Assembly (NCBI GenBank): GCA_958450325.1
Contig: OY288249.1
Location: 64,544,166-64,608,165 of the forward strand
Reading direction: 5' to 3'
Origin: Agrostemma githago
Lineage: Eukaryota > Streptophyta > Magnoliopsida > Caryophyllales > Caryophyllaceae
Length of the DNA: 64,000 nt
Part shown: positions 33,962 through 46,600 of the stretch, piece after piece
Position numbering within the stretch: the stretch's first letter is position 1
How the letters are laid out: each line of letters begins with the position of its first letter
Translations under genes and position numbers: made by a program
Notes under the pieces: generated by a model
The model's database searches: none
Told to the model about the DNA's origin: nothing
The model's input: only the letters and a program-made list of their open reading frames with translations

Positions 33962-34369
33962 ATCTCTCACTTAGGTCATATACAAGTATATGTAGGACAC
34001 TGAATATTGTATTCATTATAACCGTATGAGCTCAATAGTGCTATCAAACATTCTAACCGTCTTATGCAATTCGGTCCATTAATCATATGTACATAGAACC
34101 AAAGCGGCCTTTGCCACAGTTTGTCGTAACAGGACCCATCAATGATCACATATGCAAACATGACTAACGACATGAATCTAGTATAGGAGTGTAGCATGGA
34201 AACAGCAACCGAATGTGATCCAAATATGCATATTTCCAACTGGTCCACCTTAAACCTTAGTGAGATCAACCAAATAAGACAGAGTGAAACTGAAAACTGT
34301 AAACCTTATTTCTGCAGAACTGAATAACCGTATACCATAATGTGTCTAATGTATCAAACTCCCACTTAA

Positions 34370-34600
34370 CCTAAATATCTTTAAACCCGAAAACACCCAT
34401 TTGAGCAACATGCTCAAGAAAGACCGTGGGTGGTAATTCCTTAGTAAGCGGATCCGCAAAAATGGAGTTTCTAGAAACATATCTTAGACGCCTTTCACTC
34501 TGAATCGTTTCCATAACAACACATCACTTGTATTGTTACTTGAAACTATAATAACCGTCATTTTGTCACAAATAACTTAATTAAATGGTACATTATCAAA
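34370..34600 (-). pseudogene. Element E copia RNase H, C-terminal remnant
   Basis: Minus-strand reading gives SIFADPLTKELPPTVFLEHV followed by QMGVFGFKDI and a stop, matching the conserved ADPLTK...H...MG end of copia pol. Further upstream VSSNNTSD fits the usual RNase H text but in a shifted frame with stops. Confidence 0.75.
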
Positions 34601-37529
34601 CTTAATTTGCAGCCTTGTGACAAATAAACACGACTAAATAGGAGTCGAAATACCGAATGATCTCAACCTGAATCGATCTCCTTTATATGATAACATTGTT
34701 TTGCTCCAAATATAAATGACAAACAATATTTGACTGCCCGTAGTGGATCTCAATATCCTACTGATTTTCCTTAATTTCTGTCAATTAAACTATATAATGT
34801 ACACAATATCCGAACATGTACAAAATAAGTTTAATTATACCTTACTACTAAACCTATGAAAAATGTCCTGAAGTACATGGATTTAAGTAATGCTGTGTAT
34901 TCTAAATAATTTTTCCTTAAGGACATCAATGAGACTGCATTAGTCTCATTTACTGAAAAGGTATAAAACTTGATATATTTTTATACTCCCACTGAATCTT
35001 GAGTATCTACAATCATGTACCACGTTCATACAAAACCAAATAAGATGATATCATGGCAGATTGATGTACTCTTTGACGGAAAACCTTATTGAGCTTTCAT
35101 TGGAGGATTATTAACCTTAGTTTGCAGAAACTTTACCTTGAATCTATTGAGTCAAGATTTCCAGTATCTGCAACAATGAGTTTATCAATGTCACCATTGA
35201 CAAACCTGTCTTTACCATTAATCAAATGTAACTCAAGATATATATAACCGGATATGCCAACTGTCTTTATAGCCATTATTAACAAGACAAACCTTACTGT
35301 CTCATTACCGAATAAGTCTGCCTTAGTAACAAATAACCATTTGAAACCAATATGCTTTATACTTTTAGGTAATGAAACAATTTCGAAGTGTCTTTATCAG
35401 TCAAATGACTTAATACTTTATTGATGACATATATAAATTCACATGTATTAGTTAGAACTTTCAATGATTTGGTAAGATGATGAATGAATACTTTTCTAAC
35501 GTTTCATCATCTAACTCTTACTCTTGAATGTATGCAATATATAAATCTGTTACTACACTGTATGTCAGTTATGACATGAAAACAATGTAATTCTCTGAAA
35601 CTGCATTCATTCTTCCCTTAGTAAATTTCTTTAATAACAATTGTTCTTGAGGTGTTTGAGTTTGTTTTACTAGAATGATCATGTGATCCTTTATTATGAG
35701 ACGTATGATCATCTCCATAAGTCTCATTTCTTCCCCCCAAACTCAATAACCTCAATGAACCCATATTATTCGTCTTAAAGTAACTTGCGTGTGGGATCAT
35801 TACTTTATACATTACCCTTAATCCTTATAAAGTTATACAACAAAAGAATTATTGATTATCCATAAGTTCAACTGTACTATTACCTTAAAACAAAAAAAAA
35901 CGTTCTTAATCAGTTGGACATACCTTAGGTGTAAATAATTTACACTATAATCAATCAATAGTATTGTTGTATCTTTATCCAAAACCAAGCTGCAATTCTA
36001 AATTTACTTCTAGAGTTATCTAGGAAAAGAGTGTGAATAATCATACTCCTACCTAGCCCCAAAAATCTTACTTTGCATACATGATCCACCATACATATTC
36101 AGACCTTAATTCATATGGTGCGATCTTCAATGTAAGATCAAACATCTCTAGCAAGTATCCGGAATAACCTTGACGTTATTATCCTGAATAGTCAATCTGT
36201 CAAAGTGTTTCCACTTATGATCGACATGACATCTTTAATCCTGTACCAAGAATATATCTCACTCAAATATGTGATAAAAACGTCTAGGGACTTGAAACCT
36301 CTCAATATTGAGATATAAATACCATACATAATTTTGTCTACAAATTAATATAATGATGTGAACTAATGCAACTTAAAACATAAAATAGTTCACATACCCT
36401 TATATATCAATTATAAGACATCCAAAGTCATTTTGATATCTATTTTCTCCTTTCGTCTTTATTCCCCTTCAATATGAGAATCCGAAGTAGAAGGGTCAAT
36501 AATTTCATTTTGACACAAAACTTTGATATTTCTTTTAATGTGTCATACTGAAAAGAAATTATTGTTCTTAATTATTTATATCCACTGGATTTTTAATGCA
36601 AGTCTTTAAAAGACATTTCAATCCAAGCTATGTAAAGTTATCAAAAATAACATATTTACCATTATTTGAATTAGGAAAATACAAAATTAATTATTTCTCA
36701 ATGGACAATAAATCAAATTTGACCAAACGAAAAATAATTAAACTTCACCAAAAGACAGTACCAAAAATATTTTCCAAATTCAAATAAAATAACAAGTCAT
36801 TAATGATAACTAAATTAGTTGATTATCTCAAACTCAGATGATGACCTGCCCCAAATAGATGAATCTTTCATCATCAATTGACCTACAACATCTTAGATTC
36901 TTACTTGTACTTGTATTAATATATTTATGTGAATGAAAAACCAAATCCACCCACAAAACGTAATTGGATATAATGATTAACTTTAGACACGACAAATCTT
37001 AAATGAGAAGTGTATTCTTACCGACACGCAATGAGGCGTACAAATTGGTACTATATTCCTTCCGTGTCCATGCTCGTAACAAGCCGACAATAACCTATCT
37101 TGTTATTCTTCGAGTTAGACACTTGCAGCTTATTTAATAGAAACAATGCACTTTAATATTTCTTCAATGTCGCATTAAACAATTATTAAACACATGCATT
37201 AAATTTTGTACTCCACAATAACACGTGACTCCACACGATATTTTCATCCTTATGAGTAGTACAATCATACATTCTTAATGTTGTGTTAAAATTATGACGA
37301 CCCAAAATAAGTATTTACATTCTCTTACTATTTATTTAAATAAACGGCATCATCCGAATTGAGAATGTAACCTGAATATGACAGATATAATGAACATTAA
37401 TGTCAATTTGATGAACAAAACAATATTCTCATATTTTGAATAAATTCAAACAGTATATAGTGTTTTTACAAATTTAACATTTAGCCGTTGGGCATAAAAT
37501 ATTATCTAAGCATCGACACTACAATTAAA
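34601..37529 (-). other. Degraded interior of element E
   Basis: AT-rich, stops in all frames; no gag, protease, integrase or RT motif could be recognised with confidence. A minus-strand open stretch at 35618-35812 (64 residues) has no family I recognise. Confidence 0.5.
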
Positions 37530-38105
37530 TAATCGTGATCAAATATTGACGATAAACTCATGCCGAATACTAAGCCTTCCTTTGGGCCGACTTAGCATAC
37601 ACATGAAAACATCAGATAATCGTCACATATTTATCACCCGAAATTGTATATGTATTCGGCCAAATAATGATCTTCCTTTGGGCCGACCATTATCCGCATG
37701 ATTACACATACAACCAAACTTAAAAAACCAAGTGTTTGAATTTACTCTCCATTGAAAAAAACTGTATGGACATAAGCCTTATGAGTGTCATAAACTTAAC
37801 AACACTCCCTTAATTTAACTTGTAATTCAGATTCGAATATTGACATTCCCATCATAACAAGATACCTAACACAACGTCTAATCTCATCTTTGGACAAGAA
37901 TTAGACTTGTAAGTAGTACTCTTGGTGTAGTAATCAAATATTAACAGTAAGATCATGTCAAATGTCAAGTCTTCCTTTGGGCCGACTTAACATCTACACG
38001 AGAACCGAATAACTGTTACATATTTATCACCACAAGTATGATTGAATTTCGGCCAAATAATGACCTTCCTTTGGGCCGACCATTACCCGCATGAAATTCA
38101 ATCAC
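37530..38105 (-). repeat. Duplicated block with CTTCCTTTGGGCCGAC motif, element E
   Basis: The 16-mer CTTCCTTTGGGCCGAC occurs at 37576-37591, 37672-37687, 37971-37986 and 38065-38080. The first pair and the second pair are each embedded in about 180 bases of similar sequence (GGCCAAATAATGA, GACCATTA-CCGCATGA), about 395 bases apart, so this is an ancient tandem duplication. Confidence 0.8.
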
Positions 38106-38595
38106 ACACAATCGTCTAATTATAACTATCTAATCTACGCAATAGAGGTTACTTTGGCAACGTATTGTTTCGATCAAACAATCCAAAATATTAGACGTCT
38201 TATAAACACCCAAATAGCCAATATTATTAAAGCTGAAATCAAGTTCTTTTAATCAAACTGTAATTAACAAGTGACTGAAACCTTAAATGATAAAAGAAAT
38301 TATAACTCAAATTAGTTCTTTCATCATAAGTCAACTTGTCAATTATAAATACGCGATAATAATAGCAACCGAAATCCCGAACAGGTCCTAATTCATACAT
38401 AAAAACACAATATGCTGAAATAATAAAAAATACGAGGCCATTATACATCATAGGACTGAATACCAAACAAAATTATGAATCAACCGTAATTGATCTAAAA
38501 ATTACTGGACACCTTATCAACCGAATAGCCAATCAAATAAATCTGAAAAATTATTATACGAATTATCATATCGTTCTTTAATACTCCGCACATGT

Positions 38596-40883
38596 TGTGG
38601 ACATGACATAGGTCCACCCCGACGCGGCTACGCGCGAATTTGGGGAGGCGAATGAATCTCCATATGAGATGGTCAAATTGAAATTTAAATCGAAGTAGGA
38701 GTCGCCACCGAACTTTGTGGGAGTTCGGGCCCGTTCGAACCCACTCTATGTCGTAGTGGGCCATATACAAAATATGGCCCATTTTCGATGTCAGAGTTTA
38801 TCGGGTTCGTCCCTTAGCATTTGATACCGATACCGACATTATCAGATATCGTGTATTGAATGACTCTCGTTGCCAATGGATTCGGACATCCGGAAACCAT
38901 GGTTCTGAGTAAGGGGTGATGGTACGTGTTGGGAAGTTCACTAAGAACACCCAACCCCGCCCGCACTTAGCGGCCTTTACTAAGATATCGTTCGTTTTTG
39001 GTGTACACGCGTTGGTTCGATAGTGGAATGATATGCAAACATTATTTTCCCTAAGCATGTGAGAGAAGAAAAATAAATGGGTTGCTAAGTCGTTTAATGC
39101 ATCTTAAACTAATAACGTCAAAGTTATTTTAGCATGTGAGATTTGTTTTAGTCTAATAAAACAAAAGAAAAAGATAAACTGCTACAAACACGAGAAAACA
39201 AGTTAGTAACGGTTGAATAAATCGAATAAAGATGTAAATACGATAATATGCATGATTTTGAAAAAAATGTTTATGACACGTGATGGATTAACACGTGTTG
39301 ACCGAGGTCAAAAAAAGTATTTATAGAAATCTGAAAATATGTCGCGAAAGTCGCTATTTTAAGGAACGAAAAGAATAAAAGACGAGAAAGCGAAGAAAAA
39401 AGGGCCGGCCTTCCGGGCTCTCGCGCGAGTCGCCTGGCAGGCGCGCGACTCGCGCGGGAGTCTGTACCGTTTTTTTTATTTCTCGAAAATCGTTAATTTT
39501 TATAAATCGCGTACAAATATGGATTAACTTATACTCGATTTATATTTTCGATATTCGTCGTATTCGATATTCGATTATGAAATCGATATCAGATAGTTAG
39601 AATGATTTTAAAAAAAGTTTTGTGAAGTTTGTTTTGAAAAAGAGTTTGAACGAAAAGAAAAAAATGTTAATTCTCTCCGCGTAAAAATCGTCGAATTTTG
39701 TTTAAAAGAAGATGTAACGATTTTTTTAGAATCAACGAGATTTAATTTAGTTCTTTGTTAGATACGATATTCGATTAGAGAATCGATATCGTATTTTAAG
39801 AACGTTTATATATGAAAATAGTTTTTGTAGTATCGATATTAGAAATAAAAATAAAAAAGGATGCGACAACGACCCATATTAAAAACGGACCGACCAACGA
39901 CAAAAAAACGAAAAAAACGTGAAAGAGAAAGAGAAGGAGGAAGAATCAGGCTTGATTTTACACCCTCAACCTACATGCTTTGTTTTCTCGGAAAAGAGCT
40001 CGTCGGGAAGTGGCTTAGGCACTGGAGCGTCGAGACGATATGGATGAGTTTAGGATGGTGTATTTGGACGTGTGAAGTGATGGGTTTCGGCCGGCTTGTG
40101 GGTCGATTTCGTCGGGTTGATTTTGACGGTATTTCGATGCTATTTTTGGATGTATGGATATTATGGGATTGGTTATGTAACGAAGGTGTATGATTATGGA
40201 TTGTAGATGTGTTATGAATTGTTGGTGTAATTGATAGATAATTGATGGATAGTTTCTGAATGAATTGTGTTGAACAGAGGGTCCTATTTATAGGCGAAGA
40301 AGTTTAGGAGAGGTATCTTGCTTAGACAACAAGAAATACCGATTTGGATAGAAAACACGAGAGTTCGAAAGGAACGAGAAGTCCGTTGCTTGGGGAGGAA
40401 GCAAAGAATCTCGGCTAGTTGGGGGGAGTTGTCCGAGTATTTTGATGCTCGGTCGGTAATTGATTCGGTTTTCGGATAGAATTCCTACTTGAGATCGAAT
40501 TCTATCCTTAAACGGATTTGTTTAATATTTTTTGAAGCTGATTTTTTGTGGTGTTTGAGACCGAATCAGCCACGTGAGGTGTCACGGCTGACTCGTGTGT
40601 CTCGAGAATATTTTTGACCGGGTTTTGACTCGGTCGCTAAAAGACGGTTTTACCCCTGGTGTCGGAATCGACCCAAATTAGTCTCATTTGACTCGAAACG
40701 ACCCACCGGGCCTGGATTTGAGGTTGGTTTTGTAAGATTTGTACTCCGTAATAAGCCCAAGCCAAATGTCCATGATTTCGAGCCCATATCCGAGTCCATC
40801 CAAGCATGTTTGCGTCCGATCATCATCGGGTGTTTGGCGGGAACTATTATAGACACCTGGCGGTCAAAATGTGGGTGTCTACA
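38596..40883 (-). repeat. 3' LTR of element C
   Basis: 2288 bp, TGTGGACATG...GTGTCTACA on the plus strand. Minus-strand TATA box CCTATAAATAGG at 40283-40294. An upstream dyad CCGAG...CTCGG lies at 40433-40453. A GC-rich inverted repeat, arms CGCGCGAGTCGC (39422-39433) and GCGACTCGCGCG (39445-39456), lies in the downstream half. The interior flank GAGCCCCACTCTGAC is the complement of a G-rich tract that can serve as PPT. Confidence 0.92.
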
Positions 40884-41081
40884 GAGCCCCACTCTGACTG
40901 AGGCTTGGACAAGGCAAAAGTCAGAGTAGCTACCAGGTCAATCAAGGATTAAAACCTGGCAGACTTCCGATCGGGTCGTTTATAGTCCATTAGACCTGCG
41001 TGAAGGGCTCGCTAGCCATAAGATAGAAATCATACCTGGATAGATGTCAATAATGTCGCGGGGACTTTGCCTGAAAAGTCT

Positions 41082-41367
41082 TGGGTGTGTCTGTTTACAG
41101 ACACATCCCATCTTGGAGTTGCGCGGGAGCCTGCCTTGGAAGCTATGGGTGTGTCTGTTTACAGACACATCCCATCTTGGAATTACGCGGGAGCTTGCCT
41201 TGGAAGCTATGGGTGTGTCTGTTTACAGACACATCCCATCTTGGAATTACGCGGGAGCTTGCCTTGGATACTATGGGTGTATCTGTTTACAGATACACCC
41301 CTTCTTGGAATTACGCGAGAGCTTGCCTTGGAAGCTATGGGTGTATCTGTTTACAGATACATCCCAA
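41082..41367. repeat. 64-bp tandem array of hairpin units in element C
   Basis: Four full 64-bp units plus a partial fifth start at 41082, 41146, 41210, 41274 and 41338. Each begins with a hairpin: in copies 1-3 TGTGTCTGT-TT-ACAGACACA, in copies 4-5 TGTATCTGT-TT-ACAGATACA. Copy 4 has a perfect 12-bp stem (GGGTGTATCTGT with its complement). Because 64 is not a multiple of 3 and the unit lacks stops, all three plus frames stay open; this is not evidence for coding. Confidence 0.93.
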
Positions 41368-41817
41368 AAGAAGTCGATTGAGTTTCTCCACTGGGGAATT
41401 TTGAGATTTCTTCGGGAGTCTTAGGTGTACCTGTCTGTTGATACATAACAAATTGCATGTAACATTTAGGCGAAACACTGACTCATGCTGGGGAAGAAAT
41501 GATTTTTGATTGATTTTTTGGAAAGAAAATGATTTTTTTTTGGAAATTAGAATGCTTGGGATGACTTGATTCCTAATCCGATTCTGACACGGACTCCTAA
41601 AGTCTCTGGTTAGGCCTGTATGCCTAGATGAAGTGTGATAAAAATTCCTATTCCCGTGGTGACTAGGAAAGGGATTTTCTCAAATGGCTAAGTTTTGCGA
41701 ATTTTAAAATGAGAATTTGAAGAGAGAGATATACCGACCGACTCGACTCTGGACGCGACAAGACGAGTTGACAAACACGACTGGACTCTCTAAGGGTTGG
41801 ACCGTGACTCGGTAGGA
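41368..41817. other. Interior of element C up to the insertion site of D
   Basis: No ORF. A degraded further hairpin copy is visible at about 41424-41447. GATGG at 41818-41822 is the left target duplication of D. Confidence 0.5.
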
Positions 41818-41822
41818 GATGG

Positions 41823-43925
41823 TGTAACACCCCGTTATTTTCTGAGTCAATTATTAAGCTTGACTTTTCTACTTTTATTTAAATCGGTTTTTTTTTTAAG
41901 TTGGAAAAATATTTTAATGTCGTTATAAAATTTTAAGTATTTTGGGCCTTCTTATTATAAATCGGTTTTGGACTATTTTAAAAAGTGGAACGTTATTTTA
42001 TAAACCGACTTTGTATCATATTCGTTTTCGAGTCTAACACAATAAGGGAAAAAAAAAAAGGAAATCCTCAATTTTATAAAAACCCACGTGACCCCCAAAA
42101 CCCCCATCACAATTCATTCATTCATTCATTCCCCTTTGGCTGCCGTCTATCTCTCTCTCCCTCTAGTTCTCGTTTTTTTTTTCAAGTTTTCAACCGTCAT
42201 CAGAAATCGGTCTCGATCCTTACTTACACCAACAAGTTTTACATTCTCCTTTATCTAAATTGTAAGTTTCTTAACCAATTGTACTTTATACTTCTTATAA
42301 TTAGTGAGTCAATTAGATAGTACTCCGTATGTCTTGATATTTACTTTGAGTTCGATAGTTTCCTTTGTTTTGTTTAAAATCGTTTCCTCGCCATAAATTA
42401 ATAATTAGGTAAATATGTGGTGTTTGGACAGAAATTTGGGTTTCGGTCTCGGGTTGCTAATTTCGTTATTTTGGGTCGGCATAACATGTAGGTAATTGGT
42501 ACTCTTTATAAAAGATGGATGGTGGGTGACTAGGAGTGATTATCATTAAGATTAGAAGAGTTTGGCACATAATAATGTATGCGACATTATCACAGGGATT
42601 TGGGGAATGCAAGAGTGCGTAATTGGAAGATAGTTTGAATTGTTAAAGTAACTATGGGGTAGGGGTGAGTTAAGGGAGGCAATTAATTTAAGTGCTTAAT
42701 CAATTTCTGAGATTTCGTTCAAATCTAGGAGTTAGTACAAGTTGTAATTGTGACGGAGGTCAATCTTTATGTAAAGGTTTGGATGATAGTATACTAGGAC
42801 AATGACTATATAAATCAGTCAGATTGGTTATTGAACCATTGGTATTATTTGTAGTTTGCGGATTCGAGGAGAAAGAATTTTTGGATTAGTATTAACTCGG
42901 ATTGACCATCTTGAGAGGTAAGGACGTTTTGAACTTTTTCACCTTTAAGTAAAGAGCATGTTTGGTTTAAATTATATTTTGAAACGGTTTTATAATTATT
43001 TTGGTCAACGATGAATTTTTATGATACTCTTGTAATATTTTGGATGTTGGAATTTTGTGACACAAGTATGGTATTATTTTGGTACAATTCTTTTGGTGGT
43101 TATAACAGACTCTGGGAGCTCTGTTGGTCTATGAGGTTAGGGTGCGTCTGAGACGTCCCTGGGATTTCGTCCCGAAACTGAACTCCTGGCCCGAGTTGTG
43201 TTAAGTGGGGTTTTTCCGGCTCCCCACTTGCTAGGTAGTTAGACTTCCTCCTTTGGCAGCCTCATCCTACTGACTGCCCAATTGTGAGTAGTGCGCACTA
43301 TAGTAAGTCTAGCTAAGCATAGGTGGTACCTCTAGATCGATCGTGCAAAAGGGTAGGACCTTGGCACACAGGTGGAAACAATATATTTTGGTTGGTTTTG
43401 GTTTTGACTACTATTTTCACAGTATTTTGGTTTGGTATTGAGACAATAATATTTGACTCTGATTTCAGTTTACTACATATTATAATTATTGTTTTACGTT
43501 TTCAATATAATATATTTTACTCAGCTTTGCTGACGTCCTGTTGTTTTGGGTCGTTCCCCCGCTGGAACCTGTACCTATTTGTGTTTTGGGTACAGTTAAT
43601 AGGTACAATTAATATGCTGCGTGGGTGCATTTGGTTCGGGATGCTGAGCGAGGAAGGATTTTATTATTTAACGTTTAACTCCAAACTATTTATATTTATG
43701 TTAAATTTTGGGTTGAAGTTGTTTTAAACCGTTTTGAATTTTGTGGGACTTAAGTCTTCCGCTGCAACGTTTTCATTTAATTATTTATCGGATTTATAGT
43801 TCTTTTTAATTCATATACTATTCTTTTGCCTTGCATTTGGCCTTGTGAGCTAAATGCGGAGTAACGGCTTTAAATTTTCCTATTTTATTCTTTATTTTGG
43901 TCGCGAAAAATTTAGGGCTGTTACA
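41823..43925 (+). repeat. 5' LTR of element D
   Basis: TGTAACACCCCGTTATTTTC start, GGCTGTTACA end. Short ORFs inside (for example 41985-42320, 43323-43727) recur in the other LTR only because the LTRs are copies. Confidence 0.93.
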
Positions 43926-43927
43926 GT

Positions 43928-43939
43928 TGCTATCAGAGC
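43928..43939 (+). promoter_or_regulatory. Primer binding site of element D, initiator tRNA-Met type
   Basis: TGCTATCAGAGC two bases after the LTR, one mismatch from the common plant PBS TGGTATCAGAGC. Confidence 0.75.
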
Positions 43940-44247
43940 AATAGGTCTTTCTAAAAAGTTTTGCAAAATTTGAAATGGTTTAAAAAGAAAAAAAAATACT
44001 ACCTTTATAAAAAAAAAAATCTCTTTCTTTCTAAACCGAGAGTGTTGGGTGGATTGAGTGCATTGCATACGCATGAATTATGTTATTTAGATATATATAT
44101 ATATATATATATTTATATTTGTCATGTTTAGTACTATTATTATCCTTACCTAATTGAAATGTGATAGAGATACTACTTACATTAATATTGTGATTTAATC
44201 TTCTTATACTTAGACTTAATAGAATATTGTTTACTTCTATAGTGACA

Positions 44248-45735
44248 ATGTCTCGAGGAAATGAAAACAATGATATGGCCGCTATGATGGCACAATTGTT
44301 AGCTCAGAATGCAGCTCTTATCGAAGTTGTACAACAAATGACTGCTGTTACCCGGAATATGAATGATAGGGTAGAGAATGAGAATGATCCTACACCCACT
44401 GTTACTGGAATGTCTGAAGCGGTACAGAAGAAGAAACCGCCGACTTTTACTGGTAAAGGGGATCCTAATGAATTAGATAATTGGGTTAGGGAGATGGAGA
44501 AAATTTTTCTGGCTGTAGGGTGTCCACATGAATTTCAGGCTAGGATCGCTGTCTTCTATCTGAAGGAAGAGGCGGACATTTGGTGGCAGACCGTTAAAGA
44601 GGACTTTATGAAACCAATTAGAATAAGAAATCCTAATGGCACACACACACTACATGATAAAGACTGGGATACTCTTAAGGAAATGTTAGAAGCAGAATTT
44701 TTCCCAGAACATGTGAAACATAAAAAATTAGCTGAATTTGGAGACCTAAAACAAACCGATGAGATGAGTGTGAAAGACTTTTATAATAAATTTGTTGAAC
44801 TAAGTCGTTTTGCTAAGGAGTTAGTGCCAACTGAGGGGATTAAAGCATCTAGGTTTGAGGATAAGTTACATTGGAAGATTAAGGGTAGATTTGCTGGGGA
44901 GACATTCACTTCTTTAAGAGATGTCTATGCTAGGGCTGTTAATATTGAGAGGAGTAACCAGAAGATGGAGGTTGAGATGGTAAGTACTAGGAGTAAGAAG
45001 AGGGAGTTTCAGGGTAGTCAGTCTGACACCCGAGCGAAGAGAGGGAATTTCAATACTAATAATAACACCCAACACGGAGGGAATGGGAAGGAAGAAGGTA
45101 ATAGTTGGAGAGGTAGAAACCAGGGAACAACAAATGACTTTACCCCACATTACTACTGTAAGATATGCAAGGGAGATCACCCAGGGGTTGACTGTGAGGG
45201 AAATAAGGTGACGTGCTACTGGTGCGGGAAGTTAGGACATCGAGAATTAGAGTGTAGGAACAAGAAGGCAGGGAAACCTCGTGCTACGCAATCTGTTAGT
45301 GCTAGTGTGAATCAGAGTAATCGATTTGAGAGTCAAGGGAACACACATAATTTTGGTAGATCCACCACTAACAATAATTTTAGGAATCCAGCTCCAACTC
45401 AGACCAACATTACTGCAGCTAGTAAACCCGCGGGCCAAGTAAATGGTGCACAGAATAGCAAGAAGCCTACTGGGAAGCTCTATGTCATGAATAGAGAGGA
45501 AGCCGAAAACACAGATATCGTTTCGGGTAATTTTCTAGTGAATTCTATTTTAGCTCATGTTTTATTTGATTCTGGTGCATCTCACTCTTTTATTTCGACT
45601 AAGTTTGTGGATAAAATGAATATTGAATCTAGTGAAATTGTGGATTATGATTTTGCCACGTCATCTGGGGACTTAGTAAACTATATGAGGGTTTATAGGA
45701 ATGTGTCTGTTTTTATTAGTGATTGTGATTTTTAA
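44248..45735 (+). CDS. Element D gag plus protease start
   Basis: From ATG at 44248 (MSRGNENNDMAAMMAQLLAQ); an in-frame upstream ATG at 44227 is possible. Gag domain from about residue 65 with PPTFTGKGDPNELDNWVREM, AVFYLKEEADIWW, EFFPEHVKHKKLAEFGDLKQ and NKFVELSRFAKEL, the chromoviral pattern. Zinc motifs follow: CKICKGDHPGVDC (incomplete knuckle) and the CCHC knuckle CYWCGKLGHRELEC. Near the end is the aspartic protease site VLFDSGASHSFIS. The ORF stops shortly after, truncating the protease domain. It would supply capsid protein. The rest of pol is missing or broken. Confidence 0.88.
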   Translation: MSRGNENNDMAAMMAQLLAQNAALIEVVQQMTAVTRNMNDRVENENDPTPTVTGMSEAVQKKKPPTFTGKGDPNELDNWVREMEKIFLAVGCPHEFQARIAVFYLKEEADIWWQTVKEDFMKPIRIRNPNGTHTLHDKDWDTLKEMLEAEFFPEHVKHKKLAEFGDLKQTDEMSVKDFYNKFVELSRFAKELVPTEGIKASRFEDKLHWKIKGRFAGETFTSLRDVYARAVNIERSNQKMEVEMVSTRSKKREFQGSQSDTRAKRGNFNTNNNTQHGGNGKEEGNSWRGRNQGTTNDFTPHYYCKICKGDHPGVDCEGNKVTCYWCGKLGHRELECRNKKAGKPRATQSVSASVNQSNRFESQGNTHNFGRSTTNNNFRNPAPTQTNITAASKPAGQVNGAQNSKKPTGKLYVMNREEAENTDIVSGNFLVNSILAHVLFDSGASHSFISTKFVDKMNIESSEIVDYDFATSSGDLVNYMRVYRNVSVFISDCDF

Positions 45736-46600
45736 GAAGTTTTTTTTTGGGTTGACTAGTGCACCTGATTTGTTTATGGACTTAGATGAACCGAACTTTG
45801 AGGACTTAGATAAATTTGTTGTGATATTCATTGATGACATAGTATTTTTATTCAAAGAATGAAGAGAAGAATGAGGAACATTTACGAATTATCTTAGACA
45901 TCTTGAGAGGAAAATAGTATTTGCTAAATTTTTGAGGTATGATTTTTGGATGGTACGAGCAATTTTGGGGAATATTATATCTAAGGATGGAGTATCAATA
46001 GATCCTGCTAAAGTTGTTAAGGAGTGACCCAAATCGGAATTTGTGACTGAAATTCGTAACGTTTGGGTTTAGCTGGTTACTATTATGTGATTTGTGAAGA
46101 ATTTTTTTCAAATATAGATAAATTAATGACTGCACTAGAAAGCCATAAAATTTCATTGGGATGAGAGGTGTGAGGAATCGTTTCAAATTTTAAAGGAAAA
46201 ATTGACCACTACTTTAGGATTTGCCTTACCGGATGGAAATGAAGTTTCTGAAGTTTATACATATGCATTTTAAGAATGAATTAATTAGTGTTTTCAGCCG
46301 AATAAGAAGTGATTGCTTATGTATTTTGGCAGTTGAACCTTTATGTAGAAAATTTCCCTACTTATGATTTAGAGTTAGCAATCGCGCGTAGTCGTTACTT
46401 TGAAAATTTGGAGACATTATCTGTTTGGTGTACCCTTTAAAGTTTTATTTTAAAGATATATATTTACCCATTAGGAGCTAATCGTGAGATAAAGAAGCTG
46501 GTTGGATTTGATTGAGGACTATAAGATCGAGATTTAGTATCAGGTAAGAAAAGCCAATGTGGTGGCTGATGCTTGGAGTATGAGTTAGATTCCTTAGGAG
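45736..46600 (+). pseudogene. Element D pol remnant (RT and RNase H scraps)
   Basis: Translation in shifting frames shows an RT piece (FGLTSAP, then LDKFVVIFIDDIVF, around 45750-45860), KDGVSIDPAKVV near 45985, and RNase H pieces (FPTYDLELAIA near 46350, LIEDYKIEI and ANVVADA near 46500-46570). Many stops and deletions; no integrase or chromodomain found. Confidence 0.8.

Noticed and set aside
33976..34269. 97-residue minus ORF between copia RNase H end and the LTR of E
   Set aside because: Lies after the conserved end of pol in the untranslated 3' segment; no family recognised.
39861..40193. 110-residue ORF that is repeated at 54595-54927
   Set aside because: It is duplicated only because it lies in the two LTRs of element C; LTR position, low similarity to any protein and substitutions without coding bias.
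41082..41367. CRISPR-like repeat array
   Set aside because: Units are head-to-tail without variable spacers and sit in a plant retrotransposon.
41044..41424. Three overlapping plus-strand ORFs with repeated GVSVYRHIPSW/VCLQTHPILEL-like text
   Set aside because: They are the same 64-bp repeat read in all three frames; the open frames follow from a stop-free unit whose length is not a multiple of three.
43323..43727. 134-residue hydrophobic ORF repeated at 49149-49553
   Set aside because: Copy in the paired LTRs of element D; T-rich DNA gives hydrophobic residues by composition.
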